Assembly: GCA_029964075.1 (NCBI GenBank)
Contig: CM057136.1
Coordinates: forward strand, 5,890,001 to 5,954,000
Direction of reading: 5' to 3'
From: Patiria pectinifera
Lineage: Eukaryota; Echinodermata; Asteroidea; Valvatida; Asterinidae
DNA: 64,000 nucleotides
The notes under the pieces were generated by a model, which did no database searches, was not told the origin of the DNA, and saw only the letters and a list, made by a program, of their open reading frames with translations. Positions 25,990-37,801 of the stretch are shown piece by piece (position 1 is the stretch's first letter; every line of letters begins with the position of its first letter). The position numbers were made by a program, and so were the translations under genes.

Positions 25990-28070
25990 CAACATGCCAG
26001 TTCATCAATATGGTGGCAGCAATCTCAGTACATTGTAGCAAGCTGTGCATGCAGTTTTCTTGCACTGTCACTAGAATGTTCACAGTATGTGAATCAGTTT
26101 TGGGTGTTACAGATGCTGTTGGTGACAAAGATATTGATGTCCTTAGCAAGTATCAGGTGGATACCAGTTAGAATTTTGGTGATAAACTGCTTTTGCTTAG
26201 TAAATCTTTCTTGTACTATTACCACACATCTGTGCTTATTAGCAACTACATGAAATAGGCCCCTGGCATCTCTCCTGTACTTGGTGGTGTTATTTTAAGA
26301 GATCTGTCCATTGATCAAGACCTCTTTAAAGAGCACAAAATGTGATTTTATTTCGTTACTAAACGGCAGAAAGCAGCTGTAATGAATACCACTACATGTA
26401 TACCAATGATTTGGCTGTACAAAAAATTCTTTTGTGCTCTCCTGTATATTAACAATTATACGAAGCACTGGTGGTCGAAGAATGGCTACAACAAATGACC
26501 ATTATACTTGGACCCCATTGTGTGTGTTAGAAAGAAGTTTTAATGTCTCGTGACATTTGTGGTTTACCTTTCCTAATACCGTTCCTAAAATTTGGAAATA
26601 TAATTATAAATGGTGCAATAAGCCCATTGTTAAAAGTACAGTGAAATACAAAGGACCGTTTTTTATTGCCTTATTACTTTCAGTTATTAAAAAGAATAAT
26701 TATTCCAATAATTAGTCCATAATTACCATCCACCTCTGGTCATCCTTTTTATTTGTAAATTGGAGAACACCCCAGCCTCATTTTTCTAAATAAATCTGTT
26801 CAATGATGTATAAATCTGAAAACCCCAACTTTAAGGGACATTGATTTTAGAGTATTGTGGAGAAAACCAACTCCCCACCTCACTGTTAACCCTAAATCAG
26901 CGGAAAATAGTCATTTTTTTTAATCAGGAATGTATTTTTTCCCCCCATTTTCTGTAACATTTTTTTTTTATTTAAACAATAAAAAAAACACCATTGTTTT
27001 ACATTTTTTTCTAAACATGTTTTATGACCAGTTTTTTATTTTTATAACAAGTCTTATTTCTTTTATAAAATGCAGTTTTAAACTTTTTAAGTGTTACATT
27101 TTGTACAGATTTCTACGTCATCACAGATGTACTTGCCATCATTGAAAAAAAGAAGAAAAATGAATATATTTCATTTAATTAGTAAAATATTCACTGAAAA
27201 ATTTCTGTTGTAAGAAAGGTGTTTCTCATTAACTATGGATGACCAGTGCTGGGGTACTGTCCCTCTTTTTTAAAAATTGTAATTTTGGGGGATGAAATTT
27301 TAATGAAATAATAGTTATTTTTTCAGTGGGGTTAATGTGGGACAAAGTGTGGCCTACTTTTATATGACTTGTACAGATGAAATTAATACTTAATCTTTGT
27401 CATTTTCCATGGATTTGTTGTACATATTTACTGTGTATCACTCTGACATTGGTACTGAGAGAGAATTGTGCTGGAAATCATTCTCTAATTGTTTACCAAG
27501 TTGCCATTTTATCAGCCGATTTCAAAACATCTGTTTATTAAGTGTAAAATGGTTATGATGAGATAAGGCACCATAATCCCAGGATGCTTATTCCTGTAAA
27601 CATTATTGGTGTCAGTCTGTTAATTTATGCAAGTTTAACTTATATGATCTTTATTTGGGATGTAAATTTGTAATGGCTGCTGTCACAATGTGAATGAAAT
27701 GTTCATTTATTCCTTAATGTATGCAACATTTAAATATGTATGGAGGCAACGACCAAGGAAAAAATATGGTGTGACGATTCCTTGGGGGAAAAAATCAAGG
27801 GTTATGACGGTCTGATTTGAAAAACCATGGCAGATTTACTCAGAAAAAAATTCTCAAGTTGTTAGTCAGAAATTTGGTGAAATACAAGTCATCACAAGAA
27901 AATCACTAACCTATCACAATCACTAACCAAAATCTATAACTGTGACAAAAGCTTTCCTTTATCATTGTTCTCTAACTGATCGGATCTGCTGTATATTCAT
28001 TGTCAGAATGTAGTAGATTTTATAAATCAGATTTCATTGAGAGAAGGAATGTGATGCAACAACAATTATT
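25990..28070. other. AT-rich 3' flank
   Basis: AT-rich sequence with poly-T/poly-A runs. No gene, hairpin or repeat with clear borders was seen. Confidence 0.4.
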
Positions 28071-28075
28071 GGGTG

Positions 28076-28312
28076 TTTATACAATATATAGCGCTTTATA
28101 CCAGAGGTCTCGGCGCTTCACAATTATTACCCCTGTTCAACAGACCTTGAGACCTGCACAGGTACCTATACAAGAGGCAATAGTAGTAAAGTGTCTTGCC
28201 CAAGAACACAAGCATCATGTTCCCGCCGTCAGGGTTCGAACCACGGCACATGAGTCTTACACCGTAACCATACCATTGAACCACAGCGCTCCACATATAA
28301 GACATTTAAAAT
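28076..28312 (-). mobile_element. tRNA-derived SINE
   Basis: Read on minus, the head is tRNA-like: an A-box-like TGGTTCAATGGTATGG and a perfect B-box GGTTCGAACCC (plus strand GGGTTCGAACC at 28231-28241), spaced as in a tRNA promoter. The body has CTTGGGCAAGACACTTTAC, a phrase common in deuterostome SINEs, and the far end reads TATAAAGCGCTATATA. About 235 bp, probably one full copy. Confidence 0.7.
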
Positions 28313-28319
28313 TTATCCT

Positions 28320-30159
28320 CTCTTTTTCATTCTGAAAAGAAAAGTACTCCTAGGGTTGCAAGGTGATCAATCTTTGATATAGCCAGAAAATTGCGGTAAT
28401 AACACTGATAAATGTAATATTTTGTAAAAACAAAATGTTATTACTGCCGATATTGATGTGTGTTGCACCATGACTACTCAGATTTCAGCAATAAAACACG
28501 AAAAAGGTATTGAATTGATAAAGATTTAAAAGTTTCCTCATTGATTTTTGTCAACTGTTCCTTAGTTTAACATTTTGAAAAGTTATTAGTTAACAATGTG
28601 TCACGTTGAGGGTTAATGTTTAAAATTGAGAATCCATTTCTGGTATGGAAACAAAACCTGAAATATTCATGCCGAAAAATTATTTGAAAATTAAGGATAT
28701 TTGGGAGAGGTTAACTCCCAAATGAATTGCCTTTAAGTAATGTAGGTTTTTTCCAGTTAAGTTAGAACTCGTATAAATTCCATGGAAAGATACTTTAATT
28801 TCGTTCCACAACGTCACTGCATGGGCTCAAATTAAGTTCAATTTCAAATTTGGCATTAATTTTGTAATATAGCATTTAACGTTTTAATGCAGCATTCCAA
28901 GTTGTCCTAATTATGATAATTTCGTCAGACGGTGTATTTCAAAAGAAAAGGGTTTTTTTGGTCATATATTCGAATGCTTTTGTCATTTCATTTCGTTTGT
29001 GGCAAACAAAAACATTACAAATACAATAAGGAATGTGCGATAATTGAGCGATATATTCTACTGTTATTTTCTTCATTTAAAAAGGGACATGTATCTTATT
29101 CCTTTATTGCTTACTTTAACAAAAGGCAAGCGGAAATCATGTAATGGTTCTGGAAATTTGGGGAAAATGTTGTTGCATGGGTCCGCGCTTGGTGCTCCCT
29201 CGTACAGTAATATACTGCCCCCCCCCCCAAAAAAAAATACGCCACTGCCGCCAGGGCCTGCTGATGGGCATCAATTAAGGGTTCATTCACTTTAATCCTA
29301 ATCTTAGCGAACCTTTCCTTTTTGCGATAAGGCCAGCAACTTTTTTTCTCATTAATTCACACAGGATATTCCAGAAACTTGAAAACCACATCCTCAAAAG
29401 TTAAGGATTTTTTTTAGCCCCCCCCCCCATTCTTCAATGTAAACGTGGGATTTTCAGAGATTTGTGCAAGTGCGCCACGTTAGGGTACACTCAGCCTAGT
29501 ATATGCCCAATTTCCGGGCGCCACAGTTTTTGAAATTAATTCAGACCAAATTATATGATACTGAAATTGTTCACAAAGGTTCAACAGCAAGTTATGTCGG
29601 AATTTGAAGTTTTTCAACAAAGAAGTTCGGCAGCGCTACTTGAGGAAATTCGAGGGAAACGTAGACCTAACAGATGAGTCGGCAAGGAAAACGAAACTAA
29701 AAATGCCTGCGTTCTAATCGTCTTATAAGTTAATTTCTTAGAAATGCATACCACAAATAAATCAATTGATAATACTAATACTAGGGCGGGGCTACCAACA
29801 AATTTGGTTGTCAAGATACTGAGAGGGGCCGCGCCGGGCAGCACAATAATTCAGTTGCACAACGTAAATATGGACAATTGAGGGCAGCAAACAACCATAA
29901 CAAAGTCAACGAAATGATTCTTCGCGTGGACTGGCAAACTTTGTTGTAAGTCGTAAAATGTCAAGCAGAATAATGGTTAAATTCGGCCTTATTGTCTTAT
30001 TTAATTGAGAAAAGAACATCAAAGGAGACATTGCAATTAAGGGTATGAATAAGTCTATGAATAAGTACGGGTACATCAGATCAGAGGGTATACCAGATCA
30101 GAGGGCCGATCCGCGAGGGCCTGCCATATTAAATCTTTTTTTTTTCAAGGAAATAACTT
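28320..30159. other. intergenic, nothing firm
   Basis: AT-rich intergenic DNA with poly-C and poly-A runs near 29218-29237 and 29419-29430. No gene is supported. Confidence 0.4.
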
Positions 30160-30502
30160 GAAATGCTGTAGCCCCATAAATGTGGCCTATTTACTGGACT
30201 GCCTCCGTAAACATAGGCCACACACCGACCATGTACAAAAACGTGTCGACGGAGCCAAATTTTGATTTTCACATTTAGGCTTACTTTGTAGGTTTTTTTT
30301 GCTTTAGAAGCATTCTCACCCTCTATATAGGCTAATCAGAAAGTGCTGCCTTTTTCAGATGTCCATTTTTCGTGAAATTTCCAGATTCATTTTTACACGT
30401 TTTCGTATCAAAATTTCAACATGAAATTTCACAAAAATTAGACGTCCTAGGTCCCCATCTACCACGCCACCGCCAGAACCCCCTGTCAACACTGTAGTTA
30501 AT

Positions 30503-30584
30503 CTAGCTCTACTGAGTGGAGCGTTGAATTACGGGTACCCCTCCATGGGGTACCCGTAATTCAACGCTCCACTCAGTAGAGCTA
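30503..30584. mobile_element. snap-back MITE nested in the Penelope-like element
   Basis: An almost perfect palindrome of about 82 bp: TAGCTCTACTGAGTGGAGCG onward to GGGTACCC, then CCATG, then the inverse ending CGCTCCACTCAGTAGAGCTA. It is flanked by the 8-bp direct repeat TAGTTAAT (30495-30502 and 30585-30592). Same terminal family as 21229-21781. It interrupts the Penelope-like coding region near its 5' end, so it is the younger insertion. Confidence 0.85.
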
Positions 30585-30590
30585 TAGTTA

Positions 30591-32747
30591 ATCTTTCTTC
30601 CTCATCAATATCTGACGCAGAGCACAAACTTCTCTCCAAGGGTCTCAATTTTTGTCCCGCTCCCCGTTCTGTGAACCAGGTTCAGCTCAGCCAAGACCTC
30701 ACGGAATACTACCGTAGAATCCGTCTGCGTGAGTTTTTCCTGGACAGTGAACCGTGTGAACCTCAGCCTTTTCGAGTCAAGAGTTCATGGGTACCCCCCA
30801 AGAATCGTGTGCCAGCCATAGAGACATACGTTCAAGTTATCAATTCCCAAGTCACTAACCCGGACAACTTCCCCCACAGGACTCATGATAATCTCCCCAG
30901 AGAGGAGCGCCTGGCTCTCAACACCGACATCATCATCAAGCCAGCAGATAAAGGTTCAGCTGTGGTCATCATGGATCGTCAGCAGTACATTGATGAGGCC
31001 CACCGCCAGTTGGATAATCGCACTAACTATACCCGCCTTGACTCTGACCCCACAGGCACTTTCTGTCGAGATATACAACAGGTACTTGACGATATGCGAT
31101 CACGTGACCAGTTGTCCAAGAAAGCTCACAAATTCCTTTCTCCCTGTGATTGTAGGACTGCCAGATTTTACCTTCTACCCAAGATTCACAAGGCTGGCAA
31201 CCCCGGTAGACCCATCATCTCCGGTAATGGCTCACCGCATCTCCCTGTTCATTGACAGTTTTCTCAAACCCCTTGTCCCACAGATTTCGTCATACATTCA
31301 CGACACCCCAGACTTCCTACGCAAGCTTGAAGGAATCAAGGACCAGATTCCCAGCACAGCCATCATTGGGACTTTCGACGTCTCATCTCTGTACACCAAC
31401 ATCCCACATGAGGAGGGTGTTCGTGCTTGCTCCTTGGCTCTGGCCAAGGCAGGACACACGACTCCTCCCATCAGTGATGTTGGCACCCTCATGAGACTTA
31501 TACTAACGAAGAACAATTTTTCCTTCCTTGGTGAACACTATCTACAGGTACACGGCACCGCAATGGGCACTCGCATGGCCCCTTCCATGGCTTGCCTCTT
31601 CATGGGTGACCTCGAAGAACGCATGCTTGCCTCGGCCCCATGTCGCCCTTGGATCTGGTGGAGATATATTGATGATGTTTTCATCTGGACCAGTGATGAG
31701 GACAGTCTCTTGACCTTCACTAACCACATCAATTCCTTCCACAGAACCATCAAATTCACGTCGGAGTTCTCGGCTCACCAAACCCACTTTCTGGATGTCA
31801 CCGTCCGCAAGCAAGGCAACTCACTAACCACTGACCTGTATTCCAAACCCACAGACACCCACCAGTACCTCCACTCCTCCAGCTGTCACCCCAGGCACTG
31901 CAAAACTGGCATAGCGTTCAGCCAGGCACTCAGACTCAGAAGAATTTGTTCTAATGATTCCGATTTCTCCCGCCATACACAGATACTGAGGAACAACTTG
32001 GTGGCCAGGGGTCACAGCTCTCGCCAAGTTCATCGTGCCATTGCCAGAGCTAAAGCTATCCCCAGAAATCTAGCCCTCACGGGAAAGGCCCCTGATGCCA
32101 TGGCCAAACCCATGATTCCCTTGGTTACCACGTTTCACCCCAATCTCCCTCCCCTTCGCAAAATCACTAATGACAATCATCATATCCTCCATACTTCAGA
32201 TCGCCTTGCCCGCGCTATCCCCAACGGCCCCACATTGGCTTACAGGCGTCCTCTAAATCTACGGGACCTGATTGTTCGAGCTGAAGTCCCATCCTTAGAT
32301 GCATCCCCTCCCACCCAGCATGGTACTTTCAAGTGCAGTTCCAGATGTGTTGTCTGCCAGATTCATATCCAGGAGTCTGACTCCTTTTCTGGCCACTCTT
32401 CTGTCACTACCCACAGAACCATTGGTAACATCACTTGTAACACCTCTAATGTCATATATCTCATTTCCTGCAGGGTCTGTGGAGTGCAGTATGTAGGTGA
32501 GACTAAGAATACGCTCAAGAAGCGTTTCTATGCCCACCGGCCAACAGTCAACACCAAGAAACTAGACACCCCTGTTGGTCATCACTTCAACCTGCCTAAC
32601 CACTCCATTTCTGATATGATTTTGCAGGGCATTGAATCCCTTGGCCATCGCAAGGACTCAGTTCGCCTCAGCAGAGAGAAAGTGTGGATGAATCGTCTTC
32701 GAACTATTCAACCACATGGTCTCAACATCCAACTAGGGAATGATTAA
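30591..32747 (+). pseudogene. Penelope-like RT with GIY-YIG endonuclease, frameshifted
   Basis: Retroelement polyprotein that copies RNA into DNA and cuts target DNA. Reading is continuous from about 30591 (LSSSSISDAEHKLLSKGLNF) through ADKGSAVVIMD and YLLPKIHKAGNPGRPIISGN, then shifts frame near 31220-31250 and continues with RISLFIDSFLKPLVPQ, FDVSSLYTNIPHEEG, the catalytic YIDD box at about 31665-31676 and HFLDVTVRK. It ends in a GIY-YIG nuclease region (NVIYLISCRVCGVQYVGET, KRFYAHR) at about 32450-32540 and stops at 32745-32747. One frameshift and a hairpin insertion just upstream make this copy inactive as read. Otherwise conservation is high, suggesting recent insertion. The domain order, RT then GIY-YIG, is diagnostic of Penelope-like elements. 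Confidence 0.9.
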
Positions 32748-33124
32748 TCCTTTTCTTCCTCCATTGTCTTCTGTTACAGATAATCCACCTGGTCTTCCTT
32801 GTTTGTGTTTACCCATCATTCCCCCATCTTTCATCCCTTTCCACCCCCATACTGTTCCCCCCCCATCATCATCACTCTCATACTCTTTTGTCCGTTCCCA
32901 CTCCCTGTGACCTTTGATCCTTCCCCTTTCTGATCCCTCCCCTGTTTACACCAGACCCCCTGTGGTTTGCCATCTCCCTTTGTTCCTTTGTTCTCTCATC
33001 CACCCTCCCCTGCATCTTTCCACACAGCTGTCCCACCTAATCCTCCTTTTGTGTTTCTTCTTTCAGCCCTGCATGTTTGTGTGCACCCCCATGTTAATGT
33101 ATGTACCTCTGTCATTTCTGTTTT

Positions 33125-33166
33125 AGCCTCTGAAGAAGAACTTGCTAAGTTCGCAACGTCAGGCCA
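33125..33166 (+). ncRNA. hammerhead-ribozyme-like motif
   Basis: CTGAAGA fits the hammerhead CUGANGA box. A GAACTT/AAGTTC stem closed by GCT fits stem II. GCAAC stands where GAAAC is expected, and ACGTC gives a GUC-type cleavage position. Flanking GCCT and AGGC can form stem I. Stem III is minimal. Penelope-like elements are known to carry hammerhead motifs in their terminal regions, which fits the location just before the right arm. The A-to-C change in the core would probably weaken or kill cleavage. Confidence 0.5.
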
Positions 33167-33736
33167 CATTAATTTTTAGATTTAAAAATTAGACATCTGA
33201 AAAAGGCAGCACTTTCTGATTAGCCTATATAGAGGGTGAGAATGCTTCTAAAGCAAAAAAAACCTACAAAGTAAGCCTAAATGTGAAAATCAAAATTTGG
33301 CTCCGTCGACACGTTTTTGTACATGGTCGGTGTGTGGCCTATGTTTACGGAGGCAGTCCAGTAAATAGGCCACATTTTGGGGCTAGAAATGCTGGTGTAG
33401 ACCTCAAAGCAGGTTAGGCCAAATAAAAAAAAACCATGTTTCTCGTTCGGGTTTTTGAGAAAAAGGAGGAAGAGGGGCTTTTTAGTTTATTTTTTTTTTC
33501 AAGATGTCCGCCATTTTACAATTTCCTGCAACCGTTGGTGTTTCCACTGTTCAAAAAACACTTTTAAAATGAAAGACAAGTTGGACAAGAGAACTGAACA
33601 TATTTACAGTGTCATTTAGAGTTGTATTGGTCTACATTGAACAGTTTGGAAGCATTTGCTTTAACTGCCAAAATTGGTGATTCATTTTGGATGAGTGATT
33701 TTACAGATAAAATCCCACGACAGACAAATTGTGGTG

Positions 33737-34231
33737 TACTCCTAGAACTATGAGGCTCCGTGTGAGCGGAGCCTCATAGATGTAGAAGCCCGCAAAATTG
33801 TCTGCAGTGTAAAAACACTAATAAAGTACAAAAACGTCCATCAAAATGCAGACATTTCACACAGAACCGCTGCACAGTTTGCCCCTATACTCCGTACTTT
33901 ATCTCTGGATGATTTTCGGTTCGCTCGGAGCGCGCTTGGGGTACGGTACAAGCGAAATGATAGTATGTGCATGCGTACAAGTGCATGTACCGTACCCCCC
34001 GCGACGCGCTCCGAGCGAACCGAAAATCATCGCTCGATCATATGCGTGCACGTTTCAAGTGTCAGGTTGGCTCAGTGCGGAAAGGGCATATTTTTCATCA
34101 TTTTGGCCTAAAAACCGACAGAATCCACCCATGTTAGTTCCGCACATGATACGTGAGTATGTCAAGAGATAAAGTACGGAGTATAGGGGCCATATGATCC
34201 GCTCACGCGGAGCCTCATAGTTCTAGGAGTA
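33737..34231. mobile_element. nested-hairpin MITE with 9-bp target duplication
   Basis: Ends TACTCCTAGAACTATGAGGC and GCCTCATAGTTCTAGGAGTA are inverted copies. The flanks ATTGTGGTG (33728-33736 and 34232-34240) are a perfect 9-bp direct repeat. A second inverted pair lies inside (TACTCCGTACTTTATCTC with AGATAAAGTACGGAGTA) and a third (ATGATTTTCGGTTCGCTCGG with CCGAGCGAACCGAAAATCAT), plus a terminal mini-hairpin GAGGCTCCG..CGGAGCCTC. Mutator-type by duplication length. It ends about 270 bp upstream of the UFSP1 start codon. Confidence 0.8.
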
Positions 34232-34502
34232 ATTGTGGTGTACAAAGTGACCGACAGAGTCTATACTGAAAACTTTGACTCTCATATTTCGCAAGTATTT
34301 ATTTTTCGATGAATTTATAGTGGACTTTTGCTGTGTTTTTTTAATGCATTTTTCAAAAATAAAAAATAATTAAAAAAATGCAGGCTGCTTCCAAAAAGGA
34401 AGCGGGTGGGGACGAGAAACATGTGGTTTTTTTTACTTCGCCTTACAAATGTATTAACTCCATCACAGTTTTTCTTCACTAGGTTGCTTATGAGACTGAT
34501 CA

Positions 34503-37500
34503 ATGGACAAACTTCTCAATATTCACACTGACCTCCCATTGCCAGAGGATGCAGGTGATAAAGTTGCCATGGTAACAGGAGATTATCTGTATTATCACTA
34601 TGGATGCGATGGCATTGACGACAGGGTGGGTAGTGTCTTCGTCTTATTCAATAAGCTGGAGAGTTGAATATTTTGCCACCCTCCCTTAAAAAATCTGTCC
34701 AGTTGTGCAGCCAGCTGTGACTCGCAACCACTATACAGATCTAAACTTTTCATTTTGATTTGTGACTCTTTGTGTCAGGGATGGGGTTGTGGATATCGCA
34801 CCCTGCAGACACTTTGCTCCTGGGTGAGACTCCAACAGCAGCAGCTGAGCCTGCAGCAGGACGTCCGGCAAACTGAACCAACTCTGCAGGAGGTCCAAGA
34901 GGCCCTGGTTGCCATGGGCGACAAGCCGTCATCCCTTATTGGCTCTAAGGAGTGGATTGGCTCGTACGAAATCTGCATCTGCATTGACCATTTCTACGAT
35001 GTATGCTATTTCGATTTGCTCAGCCATACCTTTAATGTCAAATTGTTTAAGGTTGAGCCACAGCTTGGAAATAACATGAGGGTAAAGTACGTGGCTCATA
35101 GACTTGAACAGAAACCTTTATCAGGTTAAGCCAGTGTTGTAGGACTCAAGTCCAGGACTCAGACTCGGACTCGACCATCATGACTCATATTGGACGCTAA
35201 TGACTTGTGACTCTAAATATTACGTCTTAAAAACATTATTATTACTTCCTGAAAGTAACGTTAAAGCAACGATAAAGAACGTTTAGCACAAGAACCGTGC
35301 CGCACCACATTCTAATTGGCATTGCAAATAATAGTGTGCCCCTCCTTATTTCCTGCAACTGCACATCACTTACATAGCGCATCACTTACATATCACATAC
35401 ATGTCTGTGTGTCGGTGTCCATGCACATCCATTTCGTACAATGTGAGCAGAGGTGCTTATATGTACTGATGTACATGAACACAGCAGCAAATGACTGGTT
35501 ACTCGAATCAAATGACTTTTGACTCGGACTCATTTTTAATCCCAATGACAAAATGATTCAATAGCTGTTTGGACACTTCTCTCTGTGAACTTGTGAGAAA
35601 TGTTGCCACGAGTTCTCAATGGGACTCCAACCCACAAAGTTCTGCTATATGCTTGCTACCTTACCACTCTAATATCCATGTACTTGCAATTAATGGCTAT
35701 TGACAGTATTAAGCATTCGGGCACCGTTTATAATGTCATAATGCTTACTAATGTCGAAGTTGTCAGGAACAACTTTATAAGCTTACTTGGATGAGGAAAC
35801 CAGGGCTAATTTTTTCTGTTTCTTTTTTAAAATGTAATTTTCTTGAATACCAAATTTACCAAAGCTTGTTTTACATTCTAGGTTCCTTGCAAGATTCTAC
35901 ATGTGAGCAGAGGTGCTGAGTTGACCAGTAAGATTCCTGATTTGTGGCAGCATTTCCAAGACATAGGATCCCCCGTGATGATGGGTATGCCTCTTCTTTT
36001 TGTCTTTGAATAACTGACACATTATATTGTGGCATTTGTATATACAAATTATTAGGTGACCGATAATCGATGAACTGATATTGACAGAGCCTACTCAGTA
36101 GGCTCTGTCAATATCAGTTCATCGATTATCGGTCATCTAATAATTGGTATATAGACAGAGATGTACTACATTTTCCTTGTTCCACGAGCGCGAGCGGGAT
36201 AATGAATTTATTTTTTATCAAACTTGATGTGGAGTAAAGATGGAATGGACACGTTGTACACAAACTATTCAACGGTTATCCAATAAAAACATGCGTGTAG
36301 TGGGAATAGTACACGCATCTTAGAATAGCGCAATAGTACACGCATCTTAGAATAGCGCAATAGTACACGCATCTTAGAATAGCGCAATATGAGGAGTGTG
36401 ATACCGATCGTGTTATATGGGATAATATCACGCGTTGTTGCCATGGATCGACAAATCAAGATCGACGATTGAAGTTTGCTTGAACATAATACGTGACATA
36501 TAGAATATCATTTGTAAGTTCTTCCAAGACACACAGACGTTTATTGTGTTAAGGCTTTGCAAAAAGATGTATACAAATTTCAATAAGCTTTGTTTTCTTT
36601 CCCCCGGTTCTAATTCGTTAAATGTGATTTGTGGAGCGACAACACAAAATGTACTATATGCATACATACTGTACTTCTACACTTCTCATGCATGGTGTTC
36701 ACAAGCAACACATGCTCAGTTCAGTTCAGCTGGGAAAAAAGAAGAAGAATTATCCAGTGTTCCTGAACTTCATCAGTCTGGCCAGTAGCCACCTGGTGTC
36801 GGGGGACTAGTGGTCGGTCTTACTGATATGAGAACGTTTCTTGTGATGAACATGATATCCGAGCAGAAAGAGTGAACTGTGACAGTTATAAGATTAAAAG
36901 TAAGCTACTTAAAAATGGATCCATTTGAGGTGGGTTCTTAGCTCCACCCATTCCTACTGGTGGGGTGGGGGGGGGGGGGGCTCAAGCCCACTGAGGGCCC
37001 CCTTGGGTGCGCAACTAACTGGCTATTAGCAATGGTGGTGATTAATTTTGAATTTCGTTTTCTTCTGAACTGTTTGCTGTCATAGATTAAACTTTCATCC
37101 AACAGGTGGTGACTGTGATGCAGCATCCAAAGGCATTATGGGTATTTGCATCGGCCAACAAAAAACCTACTTATTAGTTCTGGTGAGTGTTGAGAACAGA
37201 TTAACCAATAATAGACTTGTTGCTTATGCTGTTATATACTACTGTGAGCATGTTGGTTTCTGGAATAGTTTTGCTGATTAGACCTTTATTTTTTAATATT
37301 TCCATTTTTTGTACTTTTTATCTGTTTCTGCATTTATCATGATTTACTTTTATTTCTTTTTTAAACTGTCCGATTACCATAGGATCCACACTTCTATGGT
37401 GATCCATCTTTTGATGCTCTCAGAAGTTCTTCATACTTACTTTGGAAAGCTCTGGACTCTTTCATGGAGAATTCCTTCTACAACATGTGTCTGCCCATAC

Positions 37501-37517
37501 TGAAGACGGCCAGGTGA
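34503..37517 (+). CDS. UFSP1: UFM1-specific protease 1 (complete, 5 exons)
   Basis: Cytosolic papain-fold cysteine protease that matures the ubiquitin-like modifier UFM1 and removes it from conjugates. Exons: 34503-34625, 34779-35000, 35882-35984, 37106-37182, 37383-37517, all with AG/GT borders and matching phases, giving 219 residues (mouse UFSP1 is about this size). The catalytic Cys sits in GWGCGYR (Cys45) at the start of exon 2. The Asp-Pro-His box DPHFYG begins exon 5 (Asp176, His178). The [13 protein letters not shown] block begins in exon 4. All key residues are present, so this is not the shortened form described for some annotations of human UFSP1. The chosen ATG is the first in frame that gives this length. 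Large introns hold a dispersed repeat and a palindromic MITE. It converges with the sulfotransferase gene downstream. Confidence 0.92.
35135..35540. repeat. dispersed repeat family, copy 2
   Basis: Colinear with 1046-1450: GGACTCAGACTCGGACTCGA start, then AAAAACAT, GCAAATAAT, CACTTACATA, GTCCATGCACATCCATTTCG, and a GACTTTTGACTCGGACTC end. In the second UFSP1 intron. Confidence 0.6.
36041..36153. mobile_element. near-perfect palindromic MITE, about 113 bp
   Basis: Left arm TATACAAATTATTAGGTGAC and on to GACAGAGCC; right arm GGCTCTGTCAATATCAGTTC onward to GGTATATA. The arms pair almost base for base around CTACTCAGTAG. Intronic in UFSP1, it would form a long hairpin in the pre-mRNA. Confidence 0.8.
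36305..36385. repeat. 27-bp tandem repeat, three copies
   Basis: Three perfect head-to-tail copies of a 27-bp unit, AATAGTACACGCATCTTAG followed by AATAGCGC. Intronic. Confidence 0.9.
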
Positions 37518-37795
37518 CTGTCGGCCATCTACATTTACAAGGCATGTTTGTGTGGACCAGTTTGATAGGAAATTACCAATCCTCTCAAGTTTCAGTTTAT
37601 CAGCTCTTCCCCACCCTCTCCAAAAAAACATCACCCCACCAAAACTTGTAAGTTCTACAACTTACAAGTTTTGAGTACAGAAATAAGGCAAACAACTGGA
37701 CCTTACTATCTCATATGCGGTCACACTATTTTACTTAAATTACATTTGCATGAATTCATATTTCTTATATTTTGATTATTGTTTTGCAGAAGTGC

Positions 37796-37801
37796 AATAA
37801 A
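37796..37801 (+). promoter_or_regulatory. candidate UFSP1 polyadenylation signal
   Basis: AATAAA about 280 bp after the UFSP1 stop codon. It is the nearest canonical hexamer seen downstream. Use not proven. Confidence 0.5.

Larger units (their letters stand above)
30169..33385 (+). mobile_element. Penelope-like element with inverted terminal arms
   Basis: A 3.2-kb unit bounded by 194-bp inverted repeats (30169-30362 and 33192-33385), ends TAGCCCC and GGGGCTA, flanked by a perfect 9-bp direct repeat GAAATGCTG (30160-30168, 33386-33394). Between the arms lies a reverse-transcriptase/GIY-YIG gene on plus, then a polypyrimidine-rich tail and a hammerhead-like motif at 33125-33166. Penelope-like elements can carry inverted or direct pseudo-LTRs. 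The alternative is a retroelement trapped inside a TIR transposon, since 9-bp duplications are typical of Mutator-type elements. Arms and duplication are directly visible. Confidence 0.85.

Noticed and set aside
31252..32537. Overlapping ORFs in other frames across the Penelope-like element
   Set aside because: Shadows of the reverse-transcriptase reading frame.
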